Of a DNA stretch of 64,000 bases, positions 1 through 7,585 are shown one piece after another. Below the pieces are notes generated by a model. The model searched no databases. It was not told where the DNA came from and saw nothing but the letters and a program-made list of their open reading frames with translations. This stretch comes from Pedobacter foliorum (GTDB taxonomy: Bacteria > Bacteroidota > Bacteroidia > Sphingobacteriales > Sphingobacteriaceae): NCBI RefSeq assembly GCF_013266735.1, contig NZ_JABSNU010000006.1, forward strand, positions 310,001 through 374,000. Reading direction: 5' to 3'. The position numbers and the translations under genes are program-made. How positions within the stretch are numbered: the first letter of the stretch is position 1; each line of letters opens with the position of its first letter.

Positions 1-112
1 AAGTATGAGGTCTTTTTAATAGAACAAAGTTGTTAACACGTTGTTAGATATCGTCGTTTAAAAGATCAGAATTCCGTCATAATCAACCAGTAAAAAAGCT
101 AATTATTTCTTT

Positions 113-178
113 TTTAGGGGGTAGTAAAAACTTTTGAATGTTAATAATTTAAAAAAAGCTGACTTTATACCCCCTAAA
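113..178 (-). terminator. Inverted repeat downstream of rlpA, possible terminator
   Basis: Arms at 113-123 (TTTAGGGGGTA) and 168-178 (TACCCCCTAAA) are perfect reverse complements over 11 bp, separated by 44 nt. It lies just past the stop of the minus-strand rlpA gene. An A-rich run follows the second arm rather than a clean U-tract, and the loop is long, so a termination role is only an inference. Confidence 0.35.
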
Positions 179-187
179 GTTTAAAAG

Positions 188-622
188 TTACTCGGTTTCT
201 GGCAGATAGCTAATTTCAAGTTTAGCAACCCCTTTTCCATAAAACCCAAGCTCTTTTGCTGCAGCTGCAGAGAGATCTATTTTAAATTTTCTAGAGTGCG
301 GACCTCTGTCATTTATTTCCACATCTACAGATTTTCCATTTACTGGATTGGTAACCGTTACGATTGTTCCGAATGGTAAGGACATATGGGCCGCAGTCAT
401 TTTTTTACCCCGATATCTTACACCGCTTGTAGTCCTTCGTCCTTCAAACTTCTTTGCGTAATATGTTCCGTAAACGGTTTTAGAGATTAATTTAGAAGAT
501 AGATTGGATGACGATTCTGCTATTGTTTCGGGAGCAGAATCTGATGTTGCTCCGTCAGTAATTCTTTGAGAAAAACCCAAGGAAGAAATTAGCATACCGC
601 ATAACAATAAACAATACTTCAT
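188..622 (-). CDS. rlpA: RlpA-like septal ring lytic transglycosylase / DPBB protein
   Basis: A small secreted protein of 144 residues. The chosen ATG at 622 starts a good signal peptide (MKYCLLLCGMLISSLGFSQ); an upstream in-frame ATG at 652 would put ten hydrophilic residues before it. The mature part is one double-psi beta-barrel domain with the RlpA hallmarks TSGVRY, AAHMSLPFGT, VTNPVNGKSV and INDRGPH followed by IDLSAAAAKELG. RlpA proteins cleave or bind naked peptidoglycan glycans at division sites. There is no C-terminal SPOR domain, which is usual for short Bacteroidota members. It stands as a single gene with its own downstream hairpin. Confidence 0.85.
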   Translation of the reverse strand: MKYCLLLCGMLISSLGFSQRITDGATSDSAPETIAESSSNLSSKLISKTVYGTYYAKKFEGRRTTSGVRYRGKKMTAAHMSLPFGTIVTVTNPVNGKSVDVEINDRGPHSRKFKIDLSAAAAKELGFYGKGVAKLEISYLPETE

Positions 623-678
623 ATTTACTATAGTTGGTGAACGTGCAAACATAAGTAAACTAATTACTTATAAACAAG

Positions 679-708
679 TAATGCCCGACAAGTTATCATC
701 GGGCATTA
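679..708 (-). terminator. Hairpin terminator of msrB
   Basis: TAATGCCCGA (679-688) and TCGGGCATTA (699-708) form a perfect 10-bp stem with a 10-nt loop, 23 bases past the msrB stop on the minus strand. What follows is T-rich but not a pure run. Confidence 0.6.
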
Positions 709-731
709 TACTTATGTCATTCCAAAAGATT

Positions 732-1211
732 TTATTTCTTATCGGGCACAAAACTCATAGAAATTGAGTTCACACAGTTACGAGTATTTTTAGATGTGAA
801 GCCTTCGCCCAAAAACACATGACCTAAATGTGCTTTACAATTTGCGCATACAATTTCGGTACGTTGCCCATCTGCATCAGGAATTCTTAGCACCGCTCCT
901 TTAATTTCGTCATCAAAGCTTGGCCATCCGCAATGCGATTCAAACTTCGACTCTGAGCGGTATAAAGGTGCATTACATCGTTTGCAGATATAGGTTCCTT
1001 TTTCCTTGTTATTCAACAACGCTCCAGTTCCAGGATATTCAGTACCCTTGCGTACAATCACATCCTCTTCCTCTTTAGTTAGTTTATTCCACTCCATATT
1101 GTTGGTTGTTTTTTTTACTTCTTCTTTTTTGGGCTTTTGAGCGCAGGCTACAAAACTAGTTATCACTAACAAGCCGGCCAGCATAAATGTTTTATTGATT
1201 AAAGCTTTCAT
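732..1211 (-). CDS. msrB: Peptide-methionine (R)-S-oxide reductase MsrB, lipoprotein form
   Basis: It reduces methionine R-sulfoxide in proteins. The N-terminus is a lipoprotein signal (MKALINK, hydrophobic core, lipobox FVAC), so the enzyme is probably anchored in the envelope. The MsrB domain carries both structural zinc pairs (CKRC and CANC), the [10 protein letters not shown] motif, and the catalytic Cys in [11 protein letters not shown] near residue 146. ATG 1211 is preferred because it gives a compact positive n-region; in-frame ATGs at 1217 and 1223 add two or four residues. No methionine sulfoxide reductase A gene lies nearby. Confidence 0.9.
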   Translation of the reverse strand: MKALINKTFMLAGLLVITSFVACAQKPKKEEVKKTTNNMEWNKLTKEEEDVIVRKGTEYPGTGALLNNKEKGTYICKRCNAPLYRSESKFESHCGWPSFDDEIKGAVLRIPDADGQRTEIVCANCKAHLGHVFLGEGFTSKNTRNCVNSISMSFVPDKK

Positions 1212-1292
1212 TTGCATTATCATTATTTAATACAAGATACGGACTAAAGTTTCCTCCGGTTTCATAATAGAAGTAATAATAATGTCAGTTCT

Positions 1293-1331
1293 AAAAAAAA
1301 AGCTCCGATGAATGAAATCACCAGAGCCTTT
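1293..1331 (-). terminator. Intrinsic terminator of sucD
   Basis: On the minus strand an AAGGCTCTGGTGA arm is followed by a CGGAGCTT arm and then nine T residues (the A-run at 1293-1301). It sits 22 bases downstream of the sucD stop. Confidence 0.75.
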
Positions 1332-1353
1332 GCATTATACAAGAAGATCTTTA

Positions 1354-2226
1354 TTATTTCTTTAACAAGGCAGCCATAGCTTCGCCAATTTCAGCAGGAC
1401 TAGCTACAACATGAATACCGCATTCTGCCATGATTTTCATCTTAGCTGCAGCAGTATCGTCAGCACCGCCAACAATAGCACCAGCATGCCCCATTCTACG
1501 TCCAGCAGGAGCAGTTTGACCAGCGATGAAACCTACAACTGGTTTTGTGCCATTTTCTTTAATCCAACGAGCAGCTTCAGCTTCCATACCACCACCAATT
1601 TCACCAATCATGATGATACCTTCAGTTTCCGGATCGTTCATCAACAATTCAACTGCTTCTTTGGTAGTAGTACCAATGATTGGATCACCACCGATACCGA
1701 TTGCAGTAGTAATACCTAAACCTGCTTTTACTACCTGATCAACAGCTTCGTAAGTTAAAGTACCTGATTTAGAAACTACGCCAACAGTACCTTTTTTGAA
1801 GATGAAACCTGGCATGATACCAATTTTAGCTTCATCAGCAGTGATAACACCTGGACAGTTAGGACCGATTAAACGGCAATCTCTGTCAGAAATATATTCT
1901 TTAACCTGAATCATATCCTTAGTAGGGATACCCTCAGTAATACAAACAATAACTTTAATACCTGCTTCCGCAGCTTCCATGATAGCATCTGCAGCAAATG
2001 CAGGAGGAACAAATATAATAGATACATTAGCACCGGCCTTATCAACCGCATCCTTTACAGTATTAAATACTGGTTTGTCTAAATGAGTCTGGCCACCTTT
2101 ACCTGGTGTAACACCGCCAACAACGTTCGTTCCGTACTCAATCATTTGAGAAGCATGATAAGTACCCTCATTTCCTGTAAAGCCTTGAACAATAACTTTT
2201 GAATCCTTATTTACTAAAACACTCAT
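1354..2226 (-). CDS. sucD: Succinyl-CoA ligase, alpha subunit
   Basis: This TCA-cycle enzyme subunit of 290 residues (usual length) forms the phosphohistidine and CoA-binding half of succinyl-CoA synthetase (succinyl-CoA + NDP + Pi to succinate + CoA + NTP). Visible are the CoA-binding segment [11 protein letters not shown] near residue 15, GPNCPG near residue 123, and the phosphorylated histidine H247 in GHAGAIVGG. The ATG at 2226 opens the conserved [18 protein letters not shown] start. The beta subunit sucC is not adjacent in this window, which is common in Bacteroidota. It is a single gene with its own terminator. Confidence 0.96.
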   Translation of the reverse strand: MSVLVNKDSKVIVQGFTGNEGTYHASQMIEYGTNVVGGVTPGKGGQTHLDKPVFNTVKDAVDKAGANVSIIFVPPAFAADAIMEAAEAGIKVIVCITEGIPTKDMIQVKEYISDRDCRLIGPNCPGVITADEAKIGIMPGFIFKKGTVGVVSKSGTLTYEAVDQVVKAGLGITTAIGIGGDPIIGTTTKEAVELLMNDPETEGIIMIGEIGGGMEAEAARWIKENGTKPVVGFIAGQTAPAGRRMGHAGAIVGGADDTAAAKMKIMAECGIHVVASPAEIGEAMAALLKK

Positions 2227-2296
2227 GTATCTTTATTTTTTTGTGCAAACTTAGATAAAACTGCGGAGCATTCATGAAAACAATTGAAAAAAAATA

Positions 2297-2869
2297 TTAG
2301 GCTATCTTTTTTTCTACCCGTCTTTCTGGTATAAACCAGATTATAGCAACTAAAATATAACATACAATACCTATCCAGGAACTAATAAAACTGCCTCCAA
2401 TTGCAATAACATACAATAAACAAGAAACAGTATCCTTTAGACTTGTTCCAAATGTATTGGCAAATTCGGAATCCGGGCCATGTAACTTTTTCAATGTACT
2501 TTCCAAAATAAAATAAGCCGTAGCTGCCATAAGCATTATACAACCATAAATTACCACAGGCCAGGTATCATAATGGTTTTCGCCCATCCATGCAGTAGCA
2601 AAAGGAAACAGAGAGAGCCAAAAAAGCAAATGCAGATTAGCCCATAATACTTTTCCATTAACCTTTTTAACCATTTGCATCATATGATGATGATTATTCC
2701 AATAAATACCAACGTATACAAAGCTCAGCAAGTAGCTCATAAATACGGGGACTAGTGGCTTTAATGCCGACAAGGAACTACCATGAGGAACTTTTAATTC
2801 CAAAACCATAATGGTAATGATGATAGCCAAAACTCCATCACTAAATGCTTCTAATCTGCTCTTGTTCAT
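2297..2869 (-). CDS. TMEM175-type (DUF1211) potassium channel-like membrane protein
   Basis: This 190-residue, largely hydrophobic protein begins MNKSRLEAFSDGVLAIIITI. The FSDG signature in the first helix, followed by a HHH-containing second or third helix region, is the hallmark of the bacterial TMEM175 / DUF1211 family. Bacterial members are tetrameric K+-permeable channels with one repeat of about six helices, gated by hydrophobic residues in helix 1. The length fits one repeat. Substrate and physiological role are inferred from the family. It is monocistronic and stands head to head with the gene at 2966. Confidence 0.85.
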   Translation of the reverse strand: MNKSRLEAFSDGVLAIIITIMVLELKVPHGSSLSALKPLVPVFMSYLLSFVYVGIYWNNHHHMMQMVKKVNGKVLWANLHLLFWLSLFPFATAWMGENHYDTWPVVIYGCIMLMAATAYFILESTLKKLHGPDSEFANTFGTSLKDTVSCLLYVIAIGGSFISSWIGIVCYILVAIIWFIPERRVEKKIA

Positions 2870-2965
2870 AAATTAAAGATATATTAATTCATTATTGTTT
2901 CAAACTAAGCTTAAATACTCATTTATTTGCAGAGATAAGATTAACCTTACCGCAAACAACACAAA

Positions 2966-3397
2966 ATGAAACCACTTAAAATCTATTTTAAAGTATTGCA
3001 AACAGGAAATGGAAAATACCTGAAAACGAAAAATGAGGTAAGTAACCTTATTGTTGATGTGATTGACAGGAACCCAACCAAGTCGTCATCAGCAATAAGG
3101 GAAATAACTATTGAGGATTTTAAAAACAATGATAAAGCGCAAAAAGTATTACGCACCAGCGAACGTTTCTTTATTGAAAGTATTTCTGACATTGAAGTTG
3201 CCATCACTTTCTTACCACAGGAGAAATTAGCACCGGAGCAATTTTACACCCAATGGAGATATATCCAAAAATCTGAAGCTTACAGACTAGTACAATATTT
3301 AGATGAAAACAAGCTTGTGGTATACAGCGAAAAGACAAAAGTGCTGCATACCGTAAAGCTAGATAAAGACGTTTCAGTAATAGTTGAAGAAGAATAA
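2966..3397 (+). CDS. Hypothetical protein, 143 residues
   Basis: I do not recognise this protein. It is soluble, with no signal peptide or membrane segment, and alternates beta-like stretches (IYFKVLQTG, NLIVDVID, EVAITFL, LVVYSEK, VSVIVEEE) with a charged middle. The start MKPLKIYFKVLQ is the only good candidate. Codon use matches its neighbours. It ends 5 bp before the convergent DUF1080 gene and is head to head with the TMEM175 gene, so it is transcribed alone. It is likely a lineage-specific conserved protein. Confidence 0.7.
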   Translation: MKPLKIYFKVLQTGNGKYLKTKNEVSNLIVDVIDRNPTKSSSAIREITIEDFKNNDKAQKVLRTSERFFIESISDIEVAITFLPQEKLAPEQFYTQWRYIQKSEAYRLVQYLDENKLVVYSEKTKVLHTVKLDKDVSVIVEEE

Positions 3398-3402
3398 TCC
3401 TC

Positions 3403-4227
3403 TTACTTTTTAGCCACTCTCTTTAAACGAGACAAGTCTTTTATTTCGACGTTCTTAAAGTCAACAGGTTGACCTTCGCTTTGCAGCGCGATAAAACCAC
3501 TGCTCAATAGCTTGCCATCTATTTTAATTTTAGGATCGTAACCATTTGCCACGCCACCACCAATTTGCGGTTTAGAGTATTGTAGTACAGTATCGCCATT
3601 AATAATATGTGTAATTAAAGAATCGCCAAGCACGATCAACTCTCCGCGTACCCATTGATCACCATCATAAGTTTTTGATGTAGAATTTAAGCAGTGTGAA
3701 TCGGCTATCTTTCCCTTATAAACCACATTGGTTCCAGGTGAGCACATGTTGCCAGTAGGTCTTGGGTTTCCGTCACCTAATCCACCTAAAAGCTGCATCT
3801 CAACTGAAATTGGCCAATCTTGTTCTTTTAACATTGTTCTTGGATCCTGCGAATGAAACATTACCCCGCTATTTAACAACGTATAATCCGGAGCGCCTTT
3901 TTGCAGTTTTCCTACAAAACGATATTCAAATTTCAGATGATAATAAGAGAATGGAGTTTTATAATAAAGGTGAGCAAACTGGTCATTAAAGTCCCCATAC
4001 TGATCGTATCTAACTTTAATTATACCATCTTCAACCCTAAAGGTATTTCCAAAATTTACGCCAACTTCATGATGGTGTACTTTTACAAACCAGTCATTAA
4101 TATCTTTGCCATTAAACAACTTAACCCAGCCTTTTTTATCATCAGATTGGTTTGAGTTCTGTTTAATCCCTCCGCAGCCAGCAAAGATAAAACAGGAAAT
4201 TAGGGCAATAAAAGTGGTTCTTTTCAT
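3403..4227 (-). CDS. DUF1080 (3-keto-disaccharide hydrolase-like) lipoprotein
   Basis: This 274-residue protein has a lipoprotein signal (MKRTTFIALISCFIFAGC, lipobox FAGC), so it is surface- or periplasm-anchored. The rest is one DUF1080 beta-sandwich, starting WVKLFNGKDINDWFVKV and including the conserved NSGVMFHSQDP and a C-terminal GFIALQSEGQPVDFKNVEIKDL. The fold is concanavalin-like; characterised members hydrolyse 3-keto-glycosides. Bacteroidota carry many copies, often with sugar oxidoreductases; here it stands alone. The substrate cannot be read from the sequence. Confidence 0.88.
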   Translation of the reverse strand: MKRTTFIALISCFIFAGCGGIKQNSNQSDDKKGWVKLFNGKDINDWFVKVHHHEVGVNFGNTFRVEDGIIKVRYDQYGDFNDQFAHLYYKTPFSYYHLKFEYRFVGKLQKGAPDYTLLNSGVMFHSQDPRTMLKEQDWPISVEMQLLGGLGDGNPRPTGNMCSPGTNVVYKGKIADSHCLNSTSKTYDGDQWVRGELIVLGDSLITHIINGDTVLQYSKPQIGGGVANGYDPKIKIDGKLLSSGFIALQSEGQPVDFKNVEIKDLSRLKRVAKK

Positions 4228-4273
4228 AATTGTGTGTGGTTTATTTTAGTTGGAGGCAAAATACAATAAAAAA

Positions 4274-5548
4274 TTAAATATCTAATTCCTCTAACTTCTC
4301 AATAGCTGCAGGTTGAATTGCCAGCTGATATTTTTCTTCATCGAACTCATTCTCGCTTTTGGCAATCACAATAGTGGCAATTCCATTTCCAATCATATTG
4401 GTTATAGCTCTGGCCTCCGACATAAACCTGTCTACCCCCAACAAGATGGCAATATGCTCAACAGGCATTAATTTCAAAGCCGTTAAAGTAGAAACCAACA
4501 CAATAAACCCACTCCCTGTAACTCCCGCAGCCCCTTTAGATGTAACCATCAAAACAGCCAGCACACTTAGCTGTTGCCCAATGGAAAGATCTACACTAAA
4601 AACCTGACACAAGAATATCACCGCCATAGAAAGATAAATTGCTGTTCCATCGAGATTAAAGGAATAGCCAGTAGGAATAACTAAACCAACTACAGATTTA
4701 TTACAACCAATAGCTTCCATTTTTTGCATCATACTAGGCAATACCGATTCAGAAGACGAGGTACCCAGAACAATTAAGATCTCCTGACGAATATATTTAA
4801 GGTACTGCCATAAGCTAAACTTGTAGTATTTGCAGATAGCATTTAATACTACAAAAATGAACAAGAAACAGGTTAGATAAACCGCCCCCATTAATTTCGC
4901 CATTGGTAATAAGGTATGTAATCCATAAGTACCTACACTAAATGCCATCCCACCAAAGGCACCAACCGGGGCAAGGCGCATCACTACTTTCATAATATTA
5001 AAAAACACCTTTGCCATTTTATCAAAAAAACTAAGCAATGAGTCTCCGTTTGGCCCCATCTTATTTAGCCCATAACCAAACAAAATGGCAAAAAACAGTA
5101 TCTGTAAAATATCCCCTTTAGTAAAAGCCTCAAAAACATTATGAGGTATAATGTGCGCAAAAAATTCAGACCAGTTAATTTCTCCGGCCTGCTCAGTGTA
5201 TGCCTTTATTTTATTTACATCTCCGGTAACCGGATGTATTCCTACCCCGGGTTTTAATAAATTAGCCACCACCATTCCAATCACAATAGCCAATGTGGTC
5301 ACTATCTCAAAATATAAAAGTGCTTTCCCCCCTACGCGTCCAACTTTCTTCATATCACCCATATGGGCTATTCCCAATACTATTGTTAAAAAAATGATCG
5401 GAGCAATGAGCATACTGATCATATTGATGAAACTCTGGCTTATCAATTTGGCGTGTGGTGCAAAACCCGGGAAAAATGCCCCTACTGCAATACCTAATGT
5501 AATAGCCACTAAAACCTGAAAAGTAAGGTTCGAAAGAATAGATTTCAT
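4274..5548 (-). CDS. Dicarboxylate/amino acid:cation symporter (SDF/DAACS family)
   Basis: At 424 residues this is a full-length sodium- or proton-coupled symporter for C4-dicarboxylates or acidic amino acids. Family signatures are the serine-rich hairpin GTSSSESVLPSMMQKME near residue 270, GYSFNLDGTAIYLSMA in TM7, and the GAAGVTGSGFIVL hairpin followed by DRFMSEARAITNMIGNG in TM8. DctA (succinate/malate) and GltP (glutamate/aspartate) types cannot be separated by eye. It is the only gene in its transcription unit, divergent from the gene at 5595. Confidence 0.93.
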   Translation of the reverse strand: MKSILSNLTFQVLVAITLGIAVGAFFPGFAPHAKLISQSFINMISMLIAPIIFLTIVLGIAHMGDMKKVGRVGGKALLYFEIVTTLAIVIGMVVANLLKPGVGIHPVTGDVNKIKAYTEQAGEINWSEFFAHIIPHNVFEAFTKGDILQILFFAILFGYGLNKMGPNGDSLLSFFDKMAKVFFNIMKVVMRLAPVGAFGGMAFSVGTYGLHTLLPMAKLMGAVYLTCFLFIFVVLNAICKYYKFSLWQYLKYIRQEILIVLGTSSSESVLPSMMQKMEAIGCNKSVVGLVIPTGYSFNLDGTAIYLSMAVIFLCQVFSVDLSIGQQLSVLAVLMVTSKGAAGVTGSGFIVLVSTLTALKLMPVEHIAILLGVDRFMSEARAITNMIGNGIATIVIAKSENEFDEEKYQLAIQPAAIEKLEELDI

Positions 5549-5594
5549 TGTACTATAATAGTGAAATTTTGTTTAATGTACTTAGCTTTATGGC

Positions 5595-5861
5595 ATGGAA
5601 AACAAAAATGAAAATCCCTATGTACAATTCAATCATAAAATTCTGAAGGACTGGAAAGACAATGGGGTAAAATACATCAAACTAGTAGAGCTGGAAGCCG
5701 ATCTCGCTATTAAGTTTTTTGAGCTTATTCCTGATTCTGAAATTCCTGATGCAGGCGAAACAATATATCATATCGACTCAGACGATATCACTGAACTTTT
5801 AGAGCCGGTGGCTAAAGTTAAATTTTTGGTACACGAAATCTACCTTGAAGAGGAGGAGTAA
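5595..5861 (+). CDS. Small acidic protein coupled to a Crp-family regulator gene
   Basis: An 88-residue soluble, acidic protein I do not recognise. It begins MENKNENPYVQFNHKILK and ends in four glutamates. The stop codon directly abuts the ATG of the regulator gene at 5862. The GAA-GAG-GAG-GAG tail also supplies an AG-rich, Shine-Dalgarno-like stretch 4 nt before that ATG, so translation is probably coupled. The context suggests a function linked to the regulator, but nothing in the sequence shows what it is. Confidence 0.75.
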   Translation: MENKNENPYVQFNHKILKDWKDNGVKYIKLVELEADLAIKFFELIPDSEIPDAGETIYHIDSDDITELLEPVAKVKFLVHEIYLEEEE

Positions 5862-6434
5862 ATGTATCCTGAACTTTTAGCCCACATCAGAAGATACGTA
5901 CAGCTTGAGCCGCATGAAGAGCAATTGCTATGTGACCATGTGGAGTTTAAAAGCCTTAAAAAGAAAGAGTATCTTCTGGAAACCGGAAAATTATGCAAAG
6001 GCGATTATTTCATCCTCAAAGGATGTTTAAGGCAGTTCTATATAAATAAGAAACTCAACGAGCAGATTATAAACTTTGGTCTGGAAAACTGGTGGATAGC
6101 AGATCAGGACAGCCTGCTAAATAAACATCCATCTACAACTAATATTCAGGCTATAGAAGCTTCTGAGCTTTTACTTCTTAGTGAACAGAGTAAAGCTATC
6201 TTATTTGAAAACATACCGAGATTGGAAAGTTACTTCAGGATCATGATGCAAAAAGCATTTGTTGCCTCCCAACGCAGAATAGGATACATTTTCAATCAAA
6301 CTGAAGAAGAGCGTTATAGACACTTCTCAAAACTATTCCCAGATTTCATGCAACGTGTACCACAATACATGCTGGCTTCTTACTTGGGCTTTACTCCTCA
6401 ATTTTTAAGTCGCTTACGAGCTAAAAAAGACTAA
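5862..6434 (+). CDS. Crp/Fnr family transcriptional regulator
   Basis: A 190-residue regulator with an N-terminal cyclic-nucleotide-binding-like barrel (residues about 15-120: LLETGKLCKGDYFILKG, NEQIINFGLENWWIADQDS) and a short C-terminal helix-turn-helix (MLASYLGFTPQFLSRLRAKK). This layout is the common Bacteroidota Crp-like type that lacks the phosphate-binding cassette arginine, so the ligand is unknown and may not be cAMP. It is translated directly after the small acidic protein. The next gene (6508) is an AhpD-like protein, a frequent partner and possible target. Confidence 0.9.
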   Translation: MYPELLAHIRRYVQLEPHEEQLLCDHVEFKSLKKKEYLLETGKLCKGDYFILKGCLRQFYINKKLNEQIINFGLENWWIADQDSLLNKHPSTTNIQAIEASELLLLSEQSKAILFENIPRLESYFRIMMQKAFVASQRRIGYIFNQTEEERYRHFSKLFPDFMQRVPQYMLASYLGFTPQFLSRLRAKKD

Positions 6435-6507
6435 ATTTTCTTAACCACAGTTCATTTTTTGGAAGCAACTTATTACTCAACTTTGTTATAACAAAAAACA
6501 AATAGTT

Positions 6508-6942
6508 ATGAGCAATAGAATTAAAATTAATGAGGCAGAACCTGCGGCATACAAAGCTATGTTAGCGTTTGATAGTTATGTAGAACACAGCAGTCTTACA
6601 ACTAAACACAAAGATCTTATCAAAATAAGGGCATCCCAAATTAACGGATGTGCTTACTGTATAGATATGCACACCCGCGATGCACGCAAAGCGGGTGAAA
6701 CAGAACAAAGAATTTATGCACTGAATGCATGGAGAGACACTCCATTTTTTGATGAGCAAGAACGTGCATTATTAGCACTTACTGAAGAAGTAACCTTAAT
6801 TACCAACAAGATATCTAACGAAACTTACAATAATGCAGCTGCACTTTTTGACCATGCTTATCTTGCGCAGATAATCATGGCCATAATTATTATTAATGCA
6901 TGGAACAGAATTGGAATTAGTACTGGGTTAGAACCCAAATAA
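6508..6942 (+). CDS. Carboxymuconolactone decarboxylase family (AhpD-like) protein
   Basis: A 144-residue all-alpha protein with the AhpD core motif CAYCIDMHTRDARKAGE: two redox cysteines two residues apart and a histidine three residues later. This arrangement is that of peroxidase-partner alkylhydroperoxidases rather than of true carboxymuconolactone decarboxylase. It begins 73 bp after the Crp-like regulator on the same strand, so redox-linked co-regulation is plausible. Its stop codon directly abuts the stop of the convergent gene at 6943 with no base between. Confidence 0.9.
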   Translation: MSNRIKINEAEPAAYKAMLAFDSYVEHSSLTTKHKDLIKIRASQINGCAYCIDMHTRDARKAGETEQRIYALNAWRDTPFFDEQERALLALTEEVTLITNKISNETYNNAAALFDHAYLAQIIMAIIIINAWNRIGISTGLEPK

Positions 6943-7569
6943 CTATACTCCCTCCATGCCGTATTGTTTCAGTACATCTGCAGGCACGCCTTCCCAACGG
7001 TTAGGCACGTTACCAACATAACCGAGGTCTTTAACACCGATCTCGGTTGTAAAGAATCCAGAGGCGGTCAGATTACGCATCAAACTAAAGAAAGATACAC
7101 CCTGCTGCATTCCTGGTTTTACTTTTGCAGGATAAGCAATGTCATCAACCATCTCAATTTGTTGAGCGGATGATGCTTCTTTAAATGTTTTCTGATAACG
7201 GGTTAAGCATTGCATATCAAGCCACTTTAATCCCCCGCGCATTGGAGTTTGATGTCCCGGCATGTCTTTAACAATAAACTCAATGAAATCAGGAACCTTA
7301 GCATCCGAAGCGCTTCCTGATTTGTCATCTTTAGGAATAATAATATCCGCCAATAGTGTTATTGTTGCCATTTCATGTTCCGTAAAGAACTTCCAGGAAT
7401 TTAATTTTTTATCACGTTCTACTTCAAATTCCTGTCTACCAGGGGTGGCCTCACCATCGGCACCGGCAGCAGCAACTACAGGTTCTTTTCCTGGTTTGCA
7501 AGCTTCAAGCACAACACCGGCACTAATTGCAGTAAGGCCCAAAGCTTTTAACGAATCACGTCTGTTCAT
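6943..7569 (-). CDS. Gluconate 2-dehydrogenase subunit 3 family protein
   Basis: This 208-residue small subunit of a membrane-associated FAD dehydrogenase starts with a twin-arginine signal (MNRRDSLKALGLTAISAGVVLEAC) whose last residues form a lipobox. It is probably exported folded and lipid-anchored. The body carries the subunit-3 features FTEHEMATITLLADIIIPKDDKSGSASDAKVPDFIEFIV and MRNLTASGFFTTEIG. It lies 16 bp downstream of the GMC catalytic subunit on the same strand, the standard operon order, and acts as chaperone or anchor for it. No cytochrome c subunit is adjacent. Confidence 0.92.
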   Translation of the reverse strand: MNRRDSLKALGLTAISAGVVLEACKPGKEPVVAAAGADGEATPGRQEFEVERDKKLNSWKFFTEHEMATITLLADIIIPKDDKSGSASDAKVPDFIEFIVKDMPGHQTPMRGGLKWLDMQCLTRYQKTFKEASSAQQIEMVDDIAYPAKVKPGMQQGVSFFSLMRNLTASGFFTTEIGVKDLGYVGNVPNRWEGVPADVLKQYGMEGV

Positions 7570-7585
7570 ATATATAGATTTGAGA

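Noticed and set aside
1411-1738. Open frames opposite sucD
   Set aside because: They are antisense shadows of a highly conserved gene, with Ser/Thr-rich composition and no family resemblance.
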